From: Aquabacterium soli
Lineage (GTDB): Bacteria; Pseudomonadota; Gammaproteobacteria; Burkholderiales; Burkholderiaceae_C
NCBI RefSeq assembly: GCF_003933735.1
Contig: NZ_RSED01000001.1
Location: forward strand, 62,001 to 126,000
Length of the DNA stretch: 64,000 nt
Direction: 5' to 3'
The notes under the pieces were generated by a model. It did not search any database and was not told the origin of the DNA. It saw only the letters and a program-made list of their open reading frames with translations. The translations under genes were made by a program, and so were the position numbers. Numbering within the stretch: position 1 is the stretch's first letter; every line of letters starts with the position of its first letter. Of this stretch, positions 1 to 11,365 are shown in pieces.

Positions 1-1
1 T

Positions 2-973
2 GGCGACCATGTCACGGGCTATCAGCTCAACCGCTTCTGCACCTCGGCACTGGACACGGTCAAGATGGGGCATGCGCTGATCGCGGCCGGCCAGGCCGAT
101 GCCGCGATCGGCGGTGGCGTGGAATCCATGTCGCGCGTGGCCATCGGCAGCGACGGCGGCGCCACCTACACCGATCCCGCGGTGGGCCGGCACCATCCCT
201 ACATCCCCAACGGCGTGGCGGCCGATCTGATGGCCACGCTCGAGGGGCTGACGCGCGAGCAGCTCGACGCCTATGCCTGTGAAAGCCAGCGCCGCGCGGC
301 GGCAGCGCAGGCCGGCGCTTACTTCGATCGGTCCCTGCTGCCGGTGCTTGACGAACTCGGTCGACCGGTGCTGACGCGTGACGAAGCCCTGCGGCCCAGC
401 ACCACGATGGCCGATCTGGCCAAGCTCAAGCCCGTGTTCGCTGGCCTGGGAGAGGAGGGCTTCGACAGCATCGTGCTGCGGCGCTATCCACAGCTGATGG
501 GCGTTGAACACCTGCACACCAGCGGCAACGCCAGCGGCATCGTCGATGGGGCCTGCGCCGTGCTGCTGGGCAACCATGCCTTCGGCCAGCGGGCGGCCCT
601 GCGGCCGCGCGCACGCATCCTGGCCAGCGCCAGTGGCGCCTCCGAACCCCTGCTGAGCCTGGGCGGGCCCATGCCTGTCACCCAGCGGGCGCTGGACCGC
701 TGTGGCATGAGCATCCGTGACATCGACCTGTTCGAGGTCAACGAAGCCTTCGCGGTCGTGCCCCTGGCCTACATGCGCCACTTCGACATCGACCCGGCGC
801 GCGTGAACGTCAATGGCGGTGCCATTGCGCTGGGCCACCCGCTGGGGGCCACCGGCGCCATCCTGCTGGGCACCGTGCTTGACGAGCTCGAACGGCGCGG
901 TGCCTCCACCGGCCTGGTCACCCTGTGCGCGGCGGCCGGGCAGGCCACGGCCCTGATCATCGAACGGACCTGA
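2..973 (+). CDS. acetyl-CoA C-acyltransferase (thiolase), 5' end outside window
   Basis: This is a thiolase II family enzyme that would carry out the CoA-dependent cleavage of a 3-ketoacyl-CoA in the last step of beta-oxidation. The reading frame is open from base 2, so the N-terminal part lies upstream of the window. The nucleophilic cysteine is visible in NRFCTSALDTV (codon 38-40), the substrate-site histidine in GGAIALGHPLGATG (about 814-855), and the second catalytic cysteine in LCAAAG (codon 926-928), so the enzyme looks intact. The sequence NRFCTSALD differs from the usual NRQCGSSQQA of biosynthetic thiolases and of the second thiolase at 6516, which suggests a different chain length or a branched substrate. 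The next gene starts 11 bases after the stop, so the two are probably co-transcribed. The substrate is not known. Confidence 0.9.
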   Translation, partial: GDHVTGYQLNRFCTSALDTVKMGHALIAAGQADAAIGGGVESMSRVAIGSDGGATYTDPAVGRHHPYIPNGVAADLMATLEGLTREQLDAYACESQRRAAAAQAGAYFDRSLLPVLDELGRPVLTRDEALRPSTTMADLAKLKPVFAGLGEEGFDSIVLRRYPQLMGVEHLHTSGNASGIVDGACAVLLGNHAFGQRAALRPRARILASASGASEPLLSLGGPMPVTQRALDRCGMSIRDIDLFEVNEAFAVVPLAYMRHFDIDPARVNVNGGAIALGHPLGATGAILLGTVLDELERRGASTGLVTLCAAAGQATALIIERT

Positions 974-984
974 GGACACGGGCC

Positions 985-3391
<2,407 letters not shown>

Positions 3392-3416
3392 ACCAGGTGA
3401 ACAGGCCCCGCGGATT

Positions 3417-3432
3417 TCGTCACTTTGGACGA
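3417..3432. promoter_or_regulatory. candidate operator TCGTC-N6-GACGA (site 1)
   Basis: The perfect dyad TCGTC-ACTTTG-GACGA lies in the only sizeable gap (114 bases) of the plus-strand beta-oxidation block, about 75 bases before the GTG start at 3506. The same dyad recurs in front of the other operons of the island, so it is probably bound by one shared regulator. Confidence 0.6.
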
Positions 3433-3505
3433 TGGACCCTGGCGGCCCCGGTTTCTACAGTGCATGCAAAGCGTGGCATGAGGCCACTGCAGTCAAGGAG
3501 CGCAT

Positions 3506-5653
3506 GTGTTTCAAGGTGACAGCATCCGCCTGAACAGGCTGGACGAGGGCTTCGTCGAACTGTGTTTCGACGCCCGCAATGAACCGATCAACAAGCTCGA
3601 TGCCCGCACGGTGGACGAGTTCCGCCAGGCCACCGAGCTGCTGGCCCAGGCGGGTGATGTACGCGGCGTGCTGGTGACGAGCGGCAAGGATGTCTTCATC
3701 GTCGGTGCCGACATCAAGGAGTTCGGCGAGATGTTCAAGGACAGCGCCGAGCAGATCGCCAGTGGCGTGCTGGTCAAGAACCAGATCTTCGTGGCCTTCG
3801 AGGACCTGCCCTTCCCGAGCGTGGTGGCCATCAACGGCTTCGCGCTGGGCGGTGGTCTGGAACTGGCGCTGACCGCCAGCCACCGCGTGATGTCCACGGC
3901 CGCGCAGGTGGGCGTGCCCGAGGTCAAGCTGGGCCTGTTCCCGGGTTTCGGTGGCACGGTGCGTCTGTCCCGCGTAGCAGGGGCACAAACCGCGCTGGAA
4001 TGGATCGCCAGCGGCAAGCCTGCCAAGGCCCCGGCTGCCAGGGCGGCAGGCGTGGTCGATGAGGTGGCCGAGCCGGCGGCCCTGCGTGAGGAGGCTTTGG
4101 CCCTGTTGCGCGCCGCGGCCGATGGCCAGGTGGACTGGAAGGCCGCCCAGGCCCGCAAGCGCAACCCCTTGCCGCTGTCGGATGCCGAGCGCCAGGCCCT
4201 GTTCGCCACAGCCGTCGAGAAGATCAAGGCCGGCAGCCCGCCGCATCAGCCTGCGGCCGTGATCGCGGCCGAGATGATGGCCGAGGCCGCCGCCGTCAGC
4301 CGGGCCCAGGCCCTGGCGCTGGAGGCCGAGGCCTTCGGCCGTGTCGCCAAGACCCAGGCTGCCGGTGCGCTGGTGCAGGTCTTCCTCAATGACCAGCTGA
4401 TCAAGAAGGCCTCGCGCAAGCACACGGGGCAGGGCGCCTCCGTCAGGCAGCTGGCCGTGCTGGGCGCCGGCATCATGGGGGGCGGCATCGCCTACACGGC
4501 CGCCCTGCGTGGTACCCCCGTGCTGCTCAAGGACATCGCCAGCGCGCAGCTGGACCTGGGGCTCAACGAGGCCGGAAAGCTGCTGGGCCGCCAGGTCAAG
4601 AACGGCCGGCTCACGCAGGACAAGGCCGACGCCATCCTGAAGTCCATCAAGCCCCAGCTGGACGATCGGGGCTTCGAGTCGGTGGACCTGGTCATCGAGG
4701 CCGTGGTCGAGCGCCTGGACATCAAGCAGCAGGTGCTGGGCGTGCTGGAAGGCTCGATCCGCAACGACGCCGTCATCGCCTCCAACACCTCCAGCCTGCG
4801 CATCGATGACATCGCCCGCCCGCTGCTGCGTCCGGAGAATGTTGTCGGCATGCACTTCTTCAACCCGGTGCCGGTGATGCCGCTGGTCGAGGTGATCCGT
4901 GGCGTGAAGACCAGCGACGCGGCCGTGGGCCTGGCGGTGTCTCAGGCCCTGGCCATGGGCAAGACGCCCATCGTGGTCAAGGATTGCCCGGGCTTCCTGG
5001 TCAATCGCATCGTCACGCCCTATGTGAACGGCTTTCTGCAGCTGCTGGCCGATGGCGCCGACTTCGAAGAGGTCGACCGGGCGATGGAAGCCTTCGGCTG
5101 GCCCATGGGGCCGGCCTACCTGCAGGACGTGGTCGGCATGGACACGGGTTCTCACGTGGGCGATGTGATCTCGGCAGGCTACCCCACACGCATGAAGCCG
5201 GTGGCGCGCAATGCCGTGAAGCTGATGGTTTCGCGCAAGCGCTATGGCCAGAAGACCGGTGAAGGTTTCTACCGCTACGCTCCCGATGCAGGCGGCAAGC
5301 CCCGCAAGACCTCCTCGCCCGAGGCGCACGAACTGGTGCGCAGCCTGCAGACCGAAGGCCAGCGCAGCTTCACGCCCGAAGAGATCGTCGAACGCATGAT
5401 GCTGCCGATGATCATCGAGGCCGCCCATGCGTTGGAAGAAGGCGTGGTGGCCTCGGCCGCCGAGGTGGACATGGCACTGATGCTGGGCCTGGGCCTGCCG
5501 GCCTACCTGGGCGGCGCGCTCAAGTACGCCGACTGGCTGGGGCTGCCCAAGGTGGTGGCCCTGTGCGACCAGCACGCCTCGCTCGGGCCCGCCTATCACG
5601 CCACTGACCGCCTGCGTGCCATGGCGGCCCAGGGTGAGCGCTTCTACCGCTGA
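3506..5653 (+). CDS. FadB-type enoyl-CoA hydratase / 3-hydroxyacyl-CoA dehydrogenase
   Basis: The 715-residue multifunctional beta-oxidation protein hydrates trans-2-enoyl-CoA and oxidises the resulting 3-hydroxyacyl-CoA with NAD. The crotonase domain (about 1-190) has INGFALGGGLELALTASHR and GVPEVKLGLFPGFGGTVRL with both catalytic Glu. The Rossmann domain starts at about residue 315 (VLGAGIMGGGIAY), followed by SNTSSLRIDD and the catalytic His in VGMHFFNPVPVMPLVEV. Two C-terminal 3HCDH domains follow (DCPGFLVNRI, and a second copy near the end). The start is GTG with AAGGAG five bases upstream; the ATG two bases earlier is in another frame. It is the first gene after the operator at 3417, and an SDR follows 38 bases downstream. 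It could be FadB- or FadJ-like; no fadA partner is directly adjacent. Confidence 0.93.
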   Translation: MFQGDSIRLNRLDEGFVELCFDARNEPINKLDARTVDEFRQATELLAQAGDVRGVLVTSGKDVFIVGADIKEFGEMFKDSAEQIASGVLVKNQIFVAFEDLPFPSVVAINGFALGGGLELALTASHRVMSTAAQVGVPEVKLGLFPGFGGTVRLSRVAGAQTALEWIASGKPAKAPAARAAGVVDEVAEPAALREEALALLRAAADGQVDWKAAQARKRNPLPLSDAERQALFATAVEKIKAGSPPHQPAAVIAAEMMAEAAAVSRAQALALEAEAFGRVAKTQAAGALVQVFLNDQLIKKASRKHTGQGASVRQLAVLGAGIMGGGIAYTAALRGTPVLLKDIASAQLDLGLNEAGKLLGRQVKNGRLTQDKADAILKSIKPQLDDRGFESVDLVIEAVVERLDIKQQVLGVLEGSIRNDAVIASNTSSLRIDDIARPLLRPENVVGMHFFNPVPVMPLVEVIRGVKTSDAAVGLAVSQALAMGKTPIVVKDCPGFLVNRIVTPYVNGFLQLLADGADFEEVDRAMEAFGWPMGPAYLQDVVGMDTGSHVGDVISAGYPTRMKPVARNAVKLMVSRKRYGQKTGEGFYRYAPDAGGKPRKTSSPEAHELVRSLQTEGQRSFTPEEIVERMMLPMIIEAAHALEEGVVASAAEVDMALMLGLGLPAYLGGALKYADWLGLPKVVALCDQHASLGPAYHATDRLRAMAAQGERFYR

Positions 5654-5691
5654 CCCGTCCAGATCATTCCTCCACTTTTCCCCTTGATCCC

Positions 5692-6474
5692 ATGAAACTC
5701 GATTCCAGCATCGCCGCCGTCGTGACCGGTGGCGCGTCGGGCCTGGGCGCGGCCACGGCCCGGCGCCTGGCGGCCCAGGGCGTGAAAGTCGCCATCTTCG
5801 ACCTGAATGCCGACCTGGGCGAAAGCCTGGCGCGCGACCTGGGTGGTGTGTTCTGCCAGGTCGATGTCACCTCCGACACCGACGTGGACGCGGCGTTGGC
5901 CCGCGCACGCAGCCGCCATGGCCAGGAGCGCGTGCTGGTCAACTGCGCCGGCATCGGCAACGCCACCAAGACGGCCAGCCGCGACAAGGCCAGCGGCGAG
6001 ATCCGCCACTTCCCGCTGGCCGGCTTCGACCGCATCATCCAGGTCAACCTGGTGGCCACCTTCCGCTGCATCGCCAAATCGGCGGCCGGCATGCTGACCC
6101 TGCCGCCGCTGGCAGACGGCGAGCGTGGCGCCATCGTCAACACGGCCTCGGTGGCTGCGCAGGATGGGCAGATGGGCCAGTCGGCCTACTCGGCCTCCAA
6201 GGCCGGCATCGTGGGCATGACCCTGCCCATCGCGCGCGACCTGATGGGCGAAGGCATCCGCGTCAACACCATCCTGCCCGGCATCTTCAACACACCGTTG
6301 CTGCAGGCCGCGCCCGATCACGTCAAGGCGGCGCTGGCCGAGTCGGTGCCATTCCCGAAGCGTCTGGGCGATCCGGATGAGTACGCGCAACTGGTGGAAG
6401 TGATGATCACCAACGGCTACTTCAACGGCGAGAGCGTGCGCCTGGACGGCGCGATCCGCATGGCGCCGCGCTGA
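5692..6474 (+). CDS. SDR family 3-hydroxyacyl-CoA dehydrogenase (HSD10-like)
   Basis: The 260-residue classical short-chain dehydrogenase has the cofactor motif TGGASGLGAATA near the N terminus, the acidic Asp of IFDLNAD that favours NAD, the NCAG motif, and a catalytic Ser/Tyr/Lys triad with SAYSASKAG. The long insert before FDRIIQVNLVATF and the end SVRLDGAIRMAPR resemble type II 3-hydroxyacyl-CoA dehydrogenase (17-beta-HSD10). That family oxidises short branched 3-hydroxyacyl-CoAs and hydroxysteroids. It sits between the FadB-type gene and a thiolase, so a role in 3-hydroxyacyl-CoA oxidation is likely. With FadB it makes two dehydrogenases for this step, which suggests that the pathway handles more than one kind of intermediate. 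Confidence 0.88.
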   Translation: MKLDSSIAAVVTGGASGLGAATARRLAAQGVKVAIFDLNADLGESLARDLGGVFCQVDVTSDTDVDAALARARSRHGQERVLVNCAGIGNATKTASRDKASGEIRHFPLAGFDRIIQVNLVATFRCIAKSAAGMLTLPPLADGERGAIVNTASVAAQDGQMGQSAYSASKAGIVGMTLPIARDLMGEGIRVNTILPGIFNTPLLQAAPDHVKAALAESVPFPKRLGDPDEYAQLVEVMITNGYFNGESVRLDGAIRMAPR

Positions 6475-6515
6475 GCGCACTGCCCTCATCTCACACTGCA
6501 CAAAGGACCGTTTCC

Positions 6516-7694
6516 ATGTCTGAAGCCTATATCGTTGCCGCCGCCCGCACGGCCGGGGGCCGCCGGGGCGGCCGCCTGTCCGGTTGGCACCCTGCCGACC
6601 TGGCCGCCCAGGTGCTCGACGCACTGGTGCAGCGCAGCGGGGTCGATCCCGCCGCGGTCGACGACGTCATCATGGGCTGCGTCGGCCAGGTGGGCGAGCA
6701 GGCCTGCAACGTGGCGCGCAATGCCATCCTGTCGTCTTCGCTGCCCGAGTCGGTGCCCGGCACCTCGGTGGATCGCCAGTGCGGCTCGTCCCAGCAGGCG
6801 CTGCACTTCGCGGCGCAGGCCGTGATGTCGGGCACGCAGGACATCGTGATCGCTGCGGGTGTCGAGAGCATGAGCCGCGTGCCGATGGGCACGCCCATCA
6901 CGCTGCCGCTCAAGAACGGCCTGGGCATCTATGTCAGCCCGTCGATGAAGAAGCGCTACGACGGCGTGGAGTTCAGCCAGTTCAGCGGCGCCGAAGCCAT
7001 CGCCCGCAAGTACGGCCTGGGCAAGGACCAGCTCGATGCCTTCGCCTTCCTGAGCCACCAGCGCGCCATCGAGGCCACGCGTCTGGGGCGTTTCGAAGAA
7101 GAGATCGTGTCCGTGCAGGTGCGCACCGCCGATGGGGAGACCCACAATGAGCCGCACCTGGTCGACGAAGGCATCCGCTTCGATGCCTCGCTCGAGGGCA
7201 TCGCCGGTGTCAAGCTGATCCAGGAAGGCGGGGCGCTGACGGCGGCCAGTGCCAGCCAGATCTGTGACGGCGCCAGTGGCCTGCTGGTCGTCAACGAGCG
7301 CGGTCTGAAGACCCTGGGCGTCAAGCCGCTGGCCCGCATCCACCACATGACCGTGATCGGCCATGACCCGGTGATCATGCTGGAGGCGCCGATCCCGGCG
7401 ACCCAACTGGCGCTCAAGAGAGCCGGGCTGAGCATCAACGACATCGACCTGTACGAGGTCAACGAGGCGTTCGCGTCCGTGCCGCTGGCCTGGCTGCAGG
7501 CCGTGGGTGCCGATCCGGCCAGGCTGAACGTGCATGGCGGCGCCATCGCGCTGGGCCACCCGCTGGGCGGCTCGGGCACCAAGCTGATGACGACCCTGGT
7601 GCACGCCTTGATCCACCGCCAGGCGCGCTATGGCCTGCAGACCATGTGCGAGGGCGGGGGCCTGGCCAACGTCACCATCGTCGAAAGGCTGTGA
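6516..7694 (+). CDS. acetyl-CoA C-acyltransferase (thiolase)
   Basis: The 392-residue thiolase is complete. The nucleophile is Cys89 in VDRQCGSSQQALHFAAQ, the histidine lies in GGAIALGHPLGGSGTKLM, and the second cysteine is in MCEGGGLANV near the C terminus. ESMSRVPMG is the usual thiolase loop. It would remove acetyl-CoA or propionyl-CoA from 3-ketoacyl-CoA formed by the two preceding genes. It shares the TGATG junction with the next gene, which indicates translational coupling. It differs from the partial thiolase at the window start, so the island encodes at least two distinct thiolytic activities. Confidence 0.93.
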   Translation: MSEAYIVAAARTAGGRRGGRLSGWHPADLAAQVLDALVQRSGVDPAAVDDVIMGCVGQVGEQACNVARNAILSSSLPESVPGTSVDRQCGSSQQALHFAAQAVMSGTQDIVIAAGVESMSRVPMGTPITLPLKNGLGIYVSPSMKKRYDGVEFSQFSGAEAIARKYGLGKDQLDAFAFLSHQRAIEATRLGRFEEEIVSVQVRTADGETHNEPHLVDEGIRFDASLEGIAGVKLIQEGGALTAASASQICDGASGLLVVNERGLKTLGVKPLARIHHMTVIGHDPVIMLEAPIPATQLALKRAGLSINDIDLYEVNEAFASVPLAWLQAVGADPARLNVHGGAIALGHPLGGSGTKLMTTLVHALIHRQARYGLQTMCEGGGLANVTIVERL

Positions 7695-8500
7695 TGGCGT
7701 CAGGCATTCGATACGAGCGAGAAGGGGCCGTCGGGGTCGTGACCCTGGACAACGCCGCCAGGATGAATCCGCTGACCGAAGCGATGCAGCATGCCTTGCT
7801 GGAGGTGCTGTCCAGCGCAGGGCGGGACGCCGAGGTCAGGGCGCTGCTGATCACGGGTGAAGGCCGCGGCTTCTGTGTGGGCGCCGATCTGAGCGCCATG
7901 GTGCCGTCTGCGGGCGACACGCGCAGCCTGGGCACGCGCACGGCCGACACGATGGCCGTGTTGTCCAACAAGCTGGTCTTGGCCCTGCGGGAGGCGCCGT
8001 TCCCGGTGGTCAGTGCGCTCAACGGGGCGGTGGCGGGCGCGGGCGTGGGCCTGGCGCTGGCGGCCGACCTGGTGGTGGCGGCGCGGTCGGCCTATTTCTA
8101 CTTTCCGTTCATGCCCAAGCTGGGCATCGTGCCGGACCTGGGCAGCACATGGTTCCTCGCGAACCTGGTGGGCCGCTCGCGTGCGCTGGGCCTGACCCTG
8201 CTGGGCGACAAGCTGCCGGCCGATCAGGCGCTGGACTGGGGGCTGGTGTGGTCCGTGGTGGACGATGCGGCCCTGCCGGACGAAGGCCGTGCGTTGGCGC
8301 GCCGGCTGGCGGAGCTGCCGGCGCATGGCGCGCTGGAGATGAGGCGTGCGTTCGAAGCGGCGCGGTGCAATGACCTGTCTGCGCAGCTGGCGTATGAGGC
8401 CGAGCGGCAGCGTGAGTTGATCGATCACCCGGATTTCGCGGAGGGGGTCGCGGCGTTCATGGGGCGGCGGATGCCATTGTTCCGGAATCGGTCTGACTGA
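7694..8500 (+). CDS. enoyl-CoA hydratase/isomerase family protein, PaaG-like
   Basis: This 268-residue crotonase-fold protein starts at ATG 7694, which overlaps the TGA of the thiolase. The usual first glutamate of hydratases is missing (GAGVGLALAADLV instead of GGG-C/F-E-LALA). The second catalytic position reads GIVPDLGSTWFLANLVG, with Asp in place of Glu. This Asp context is the signature of PaaG-type 1,2-epoxyphenylacetyl-CoA isomerases and of delta3-delta2-enoyl-CoA isomerases. Isomerisation of a double bond is therefore more likely than hydration. It is the last gene of the plus-strand block and is followed directly by a strong terminator. Confidence 0.85.
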   Translation: MASGIRYEREGAVGVVTLDNAARMNPLTEAMQHALLEVLSSAGRDAEVRALLITGEGRGFCVGADLSAMVPSAGDTRSLGTRTADTMAVLSNKLVLALREAPFPVVSALNGAVAGAGVGLALAADLVVAARSAYFYFPFMPKLGIVPDLGSTWFLANLVGRSRALGLTLLGDKLPADQALDWGLVWSVVDDAALPDEGRALARRLAELPAHGALEMRRAFEAARCNDLSAQLAYEAERQRELIDHPDFAEGVAAFMGRRMPLFRNRSD

Positions 8501-8526
8501 GTTTTCTCCTGCACCACGGTGTGTTT

Positions 8527-8564
8527 GGGGCGGCACGGATTCCGGGGTGTGCCGCCCCTTTTTT
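8527..8564. terminator. rho-independent terminator between convergent operons
   Basis: A perfect 10-bp stem (GGGGCGGCAC at 8527-8536 with GTGCCGCCCC at 8549-8558) around a 12-base loop is followed by six T. It ends the plus-strand block and may also serve the minus-strand gene that ends at 8604. Confidence 0.9.
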
Positions 8565-8603
8565 CAGCGCCCTGCGTCTAGCGAAGGCCGGCCAGTCTGG
8601 TTT

Positions 8604-9380
8604 TCAAAGCGGTGACACCAGGTGCCCGCCGTCCACCGCCAGCACCGCCCCGGTGATGTAGGCGCCAGCCTGAGACGCCAGCAGCAGCAAGGCGCCATCC
8701 AGATCCGATGGCGTGCCGAACCGACGTTGCGGGATCCGCGACATCAGGCGCTGTCCGGCCTCGCTGGCCAGAAAATCCCGGTTCAGCTCCGTCGCGATGT
8801 AGCCGGGCGCCAGGGCGTTCACCCTGATGCCCAGGCGAGCCCATTCCTGGGCCAGGGCCTTGGTCAGATGGATGAGCCCGGCCTTGGATGCGCAGTAGGG
8901 GGCCACGGCGCCCCCCACGCGCTCGCCCAGGATCGACGCCACGTTGATGATGCAGCCTGTCTTGCCGGCAGCCTGTAGCCGACGCGCGGCTTCCGTCGCC
9001 ACCAGCCAGGCCCCTTTCAGGTTGGTGTTCATCACCTGGTCCCATTGAGACTCTGTCTGAGCCAGGGCCGGCGCCGAGGCCGCCACACCGGCATTGTTCA
9101 GCACGATGCCCGGGGGGCCCCAGCGCCCCTCGATGCGGGCGAAGGCATGTACCACCGAACCATCGTCGTTCACGTCCAGCTCCACGGCGTGGGCTTCCAG
9201 CCCCTCGGCATTCAAGGCGGCCACGGCCGACTGAAGCCGGTCCAGCCGGCGGGCGGCCAGCAGCACGCGCGCGCCGGCCTGCCCCAGCACACCTGCCGCG
9301 TGCAAGCCCAGCCCGCTCGATGCACCCGTCACCAGTGCCGTCTGCCCCTTCAGTGAAAAGCGGTCGGCCAGTGTCGTCAT
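8604..9380 (-). CDS. SDR family oxidoreductase
   Basis: The 258-residue classical SDR carries TGASSGLGLHAA near residue 20, a positively charged AARRLDRL after beta-2 that suggests NADP preference, the LNNAGVA motif, and a catalytic Tyr-Lys in VAPYCASKAG. The start ATG (9378-9380) overlaps the stop of the upstream acyl-CoA dehydrogenase by the ATGA junction. A much longer frame extends upstream but contains only low-complexity Arg/Pro-rich shadow sequence. It is the last gene of a four-gene minus operon (12927 to 8604). A hydroxyacyl-CoA or ketone reductase role is likely; in levulinate-type pathways an SDR accompanies the kinase and ACAD, but that link is inference. Confidence 0.88.
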   Translation of the reverse strand: MTTLADRFSLKGQTALVTGASSGLGLHAAGVLGQAGARVLLAARRLDRLQSAVAALNAEGLEAHAVELDVNDDGSVVHAFARIEGRWGPPGIVLNNAGVAASAPALAQTESQWDQVMNTNLKGAWLVATEAARRLQAAGKTGCIINVASILGERVGGAVAPYCASKAGLIHLTKALAQEWARLGIRVNALAPGYIATELNRDFLASEAGQRLMSRIPQRRFGTPSDLDGALLLLASQAGAYITGAVLAVDGGHLVSPL

Positions 9381-10558
9381 CGGGCCACCTCCGCCGGGCG
9401 CGGGCCCCGTGCGATCTGCCGGCCGATGCGCCAGCGGTGCACTTCGCTCGGGCCGTCGTAGATGCGGAAGGCGCGCATGTCGCTGAAGATGCGCGAGACG
9501 ATGCTCAGGTCGGTCACGCCACGGCCACCCAGGATCTGCACGCTGCGGTCTACCACGCGCCATTCGGCCTCGGAGCACAGCACCTTGGCCATGCTCGAGG
9601 CATGGCCAGCTTGGTCGCCTTGGTCCAGCAGCCAGGCGCAGTGCCAGATCACCAGGCGCGCCGTGTGCAGGTCCAGTTCGTTGTCGGCCAGCATGAAGCT
9701 CACGCCTTCGTGTGACGCCAGGCTCTGGCCGAAGGCTTCGCGCTCACGCGCGTAGGCCACGGCGGTGTCATGGGCACGGCGCGCCGCGCCCAGCCAACGC
9801 ATGCAATGGGTGAGGCGCGCGGGGGCCAGCCGCAACTGCGCATGCCGCAGGCCCAGGCCGATCTCGCCCAGGCGATCACCCTCCGGGATGCGCACGCCAT
9901 CGAAGCGCACGAGGGCATGGCCACCGGTGAAGCAAGAGTCCAATGCGTCGAGCTGGCGCTCGATGGTGATGCCAGGACGCTCCATGTCCGTCAGGAACAT
10001 CGTGGCGCTGCCGTCTTCCATGCGCGCCATCACGATGGCGAAGGCCGACCCCACGGCCCCCGTGATGTGGATCTTGGTGCCGTCGATCACGTAGTCGCTG
10101 CCATCGCGGCGCGCGGTGGTCTGCAGCATCGACGGGTCGGATCCTGCTCCGGGAGCCGGCTCGGTCATGCAGAAGCACGAGCGGGTGTGGCCGCCCACCA
10201 GGGGCTTGAGCCACCGTGCCTTTTGCGCGGGCGTGGCCACCAGCTCCATCAGGTGGATGTTGCCTTCATCAGGCGCATGGATGTTCAGGGCGACGGGCCC
10301 CAATGGCGAATAGCCGGCCTCTTCGAAGACGATGGCCTTGTCGACGTGCGACAGGCCCAGGCCGCCCAGCTCGCGCGAGGCGTGCGGGGTGAGCAGGCCG
10401 GCCGAGCGGGCACGGGCGATCAGCTCCTGGCGCAGATCCTCAGTGGGGCCGTGCGGTGTGCAGCGAGGATCGGTTTCGAAAGACATCACCTCGTCGGCGA
10501 TGAAGCGGCGAGTGCGTTGCCGCAGGTCGTCTTGTTCGGGCGTGAGTTGGAAGTCCAT
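9377..10558 (-). CDS. acyl-CoA dehydrogenase, ACAD10/11 (LvaC)-like
   Basis: The 393-residue flavoprotein has the ACAD fold: an N-terminal helical domain (MDFQLTPEQDDLRQRTRRF), FAD/substrate contacts in CFCMTEPAPGAGSDPS and DGTKIHITGA, and the C-terminal VQILGGRGVTD. At the position of the MCAD catalytic glutamate (IYEGTS) it reads IYDGPSEVH. The DGP-EVH signature belongs to the ACAD10/11 group and to bacterial LvaC-like proteins, which act on phosphorylated 4-hydroxyacyl-CoAs. An APH-type kinase of the matching type lies at 14776-15789. A conventional dehydrogenase role is the alternative. It lies six bases downstream of a crotonase gene and overlaps the SDR. Confidence 0.88.
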   Translation of the reverse strand: MDFQLTPEQDDLRQRTRRFIADEVMSFETDPRCTPHGPTEDLRQELIARARSAGLLTPHASRELGGLGLSHVDKAIVFEEAGYSPLGPVALNIHAPDEGNIHLMELVATPAQKARWLKPLVGGHTRSCFCMTEPAPGAGSDPSMLQTTARRDGSDYVIDGTKIHITGAVGSAFAIVMARMEDGSATMFLTDMERPGITIERQLDALDSCFTGGHALVRFDGVRIPEGDRLGEIGLGLRHAQLRLAPARLTHCMRWLGAARRAHDTAVAYAREREAFGQSLASHEGVSFMLADNELDLHTARLVIWHCAWLLDQGDQAGHASSMAKVLCSEAEWRVVDRSVQILGGRGVTDLSIVSRIFSDMRAFRIYDGPSEVHRWRIGRQIARGPRPAEVAR

Positions 10559-10564
10559 GGTTCC

Positions 10565-11365
10565 TCAGCAGCCCCGCCATTGCGGAGCGCGTTTTTCGAT
10601 GAATGCCTGCAGGCCTTCTCGCAGGTCCTCGCTGGCCGCGACCCGGGCCAGGCTTTCTGCGCTCAACTGTTTCAGCGGAGCCTCGTCCAGGTCATGCGCC
10701 TGGCGCGCGATCGCCAGGCTCTCGCGCACGGCCAGCGGTGCGTTGCGCGCGATGCGCTGTGCCAGCGACAAGGCCGTGTCCTGCAGCTCTGGTGCCGCGA
10801 CGAGGTGGTTGATGAGCCCGAACTGATGCGCGCGTGAAGCCTGAAGCGGATCACCCGTGGCCACCAGCTCCAAGGCCACATGCCGGGGCAGGGCGCGTGG
10901 CAGGCGATACAGGCCGCCAGCGCCGGCGATCAGGCCACGCTGCACTTCGGGCAGGCCGAAGGTGGCGGTGTCGGCCGCAACGATCAGGTCGCAAGCCAGC
11001 GCGATCTCGGTGCCGCCGGCCAGCGCAGGGCCGTTGATGGCGGCGATCCAGGGCTTGGTACGGGGCGCATAGACAAAGCCGGCAAAGCCACCGCGCTCGG
11101 TGCGCAACTGCCGCCCGCGTCCCGCCGCCACCTCCTTGAGGTCTGCGCCTGCACAGAAGGCTTCGCGGCCGCTGCCGGTCAGCACGACGGCCCGGACGTC
11201 ATCGTCCTGTTCCGTGGCCAGCAGCGCGGCGTCCAGGGCCGTGGTGATGTCGCCATTGATCGCGTTGCGGGCCAATGGACGGTTCAGCGTGATGCGTGTG
11301 ACGTGGCCGGGCAGGCGCTCGATCAGCAGGACCGGGTCGGCGGGTGTTTGGAGCTGGGCGCTCAT
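10565..11365 (-). CDS. enoyl-CoA hydratase/isomerase family protein
   Basis: The 266-residue crotonase has the CoA-binding AFCAGADLKEV loop, the oxyanion-hole segment INGPALAGGTEIALACDLIV with the first Glu, and TFGLPEVQRGLIAGAGGLYRLPR with the second Glu. Both hydratase glutamates are therefore present. The C-terminal helix ends in FIEKRAPQWRGC, as in many enoyl-CoA hydratases. It overlaps the thiolase-like gene upstream by the ATGA junction and lies six bases before the acyl-CoA dehydrogenase. The operon order (thiolase-like, hydratase, dehydrogenase, SDR) would cover one round of side-chain degradation. Confidence 0.9.
   Translation of the reverse strand: MSAQLQTPADPVLLIERLPGHVTRITLNRPLARNAINGDITTALDAALLATEQDDDVRAVVLTGSGREAFCAGADLKEVAAGRGRQLRTERGGFAGFVYAPRTKPWIAAINGPALAGGTEIALACDLIVAADTATFGLPEVQRGLIAGAGGLYRLPRALPRHVALELVATGDPLQASRAHQFGLINHLVAAPELQDTALSLAQRIARNAPLAVRESLAIARQAHDLDEAPLKQLSAESLARVAASEDLREGLQAFIEKRAPQWRGC

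Noticed and set aside
3504-3506. ATG at 3504 as the start of the FadB-type gene
   Set aside because: It is in a different frame from the protein; GTG 3506 has AAGGAG at five bases and the right frame.
3455-5599. Open frame of 714 codons on the minus strand
   Set aside because: It mirrors the FadB-type gene codon by codon; the plus-strand frame has all catalytic motifs.
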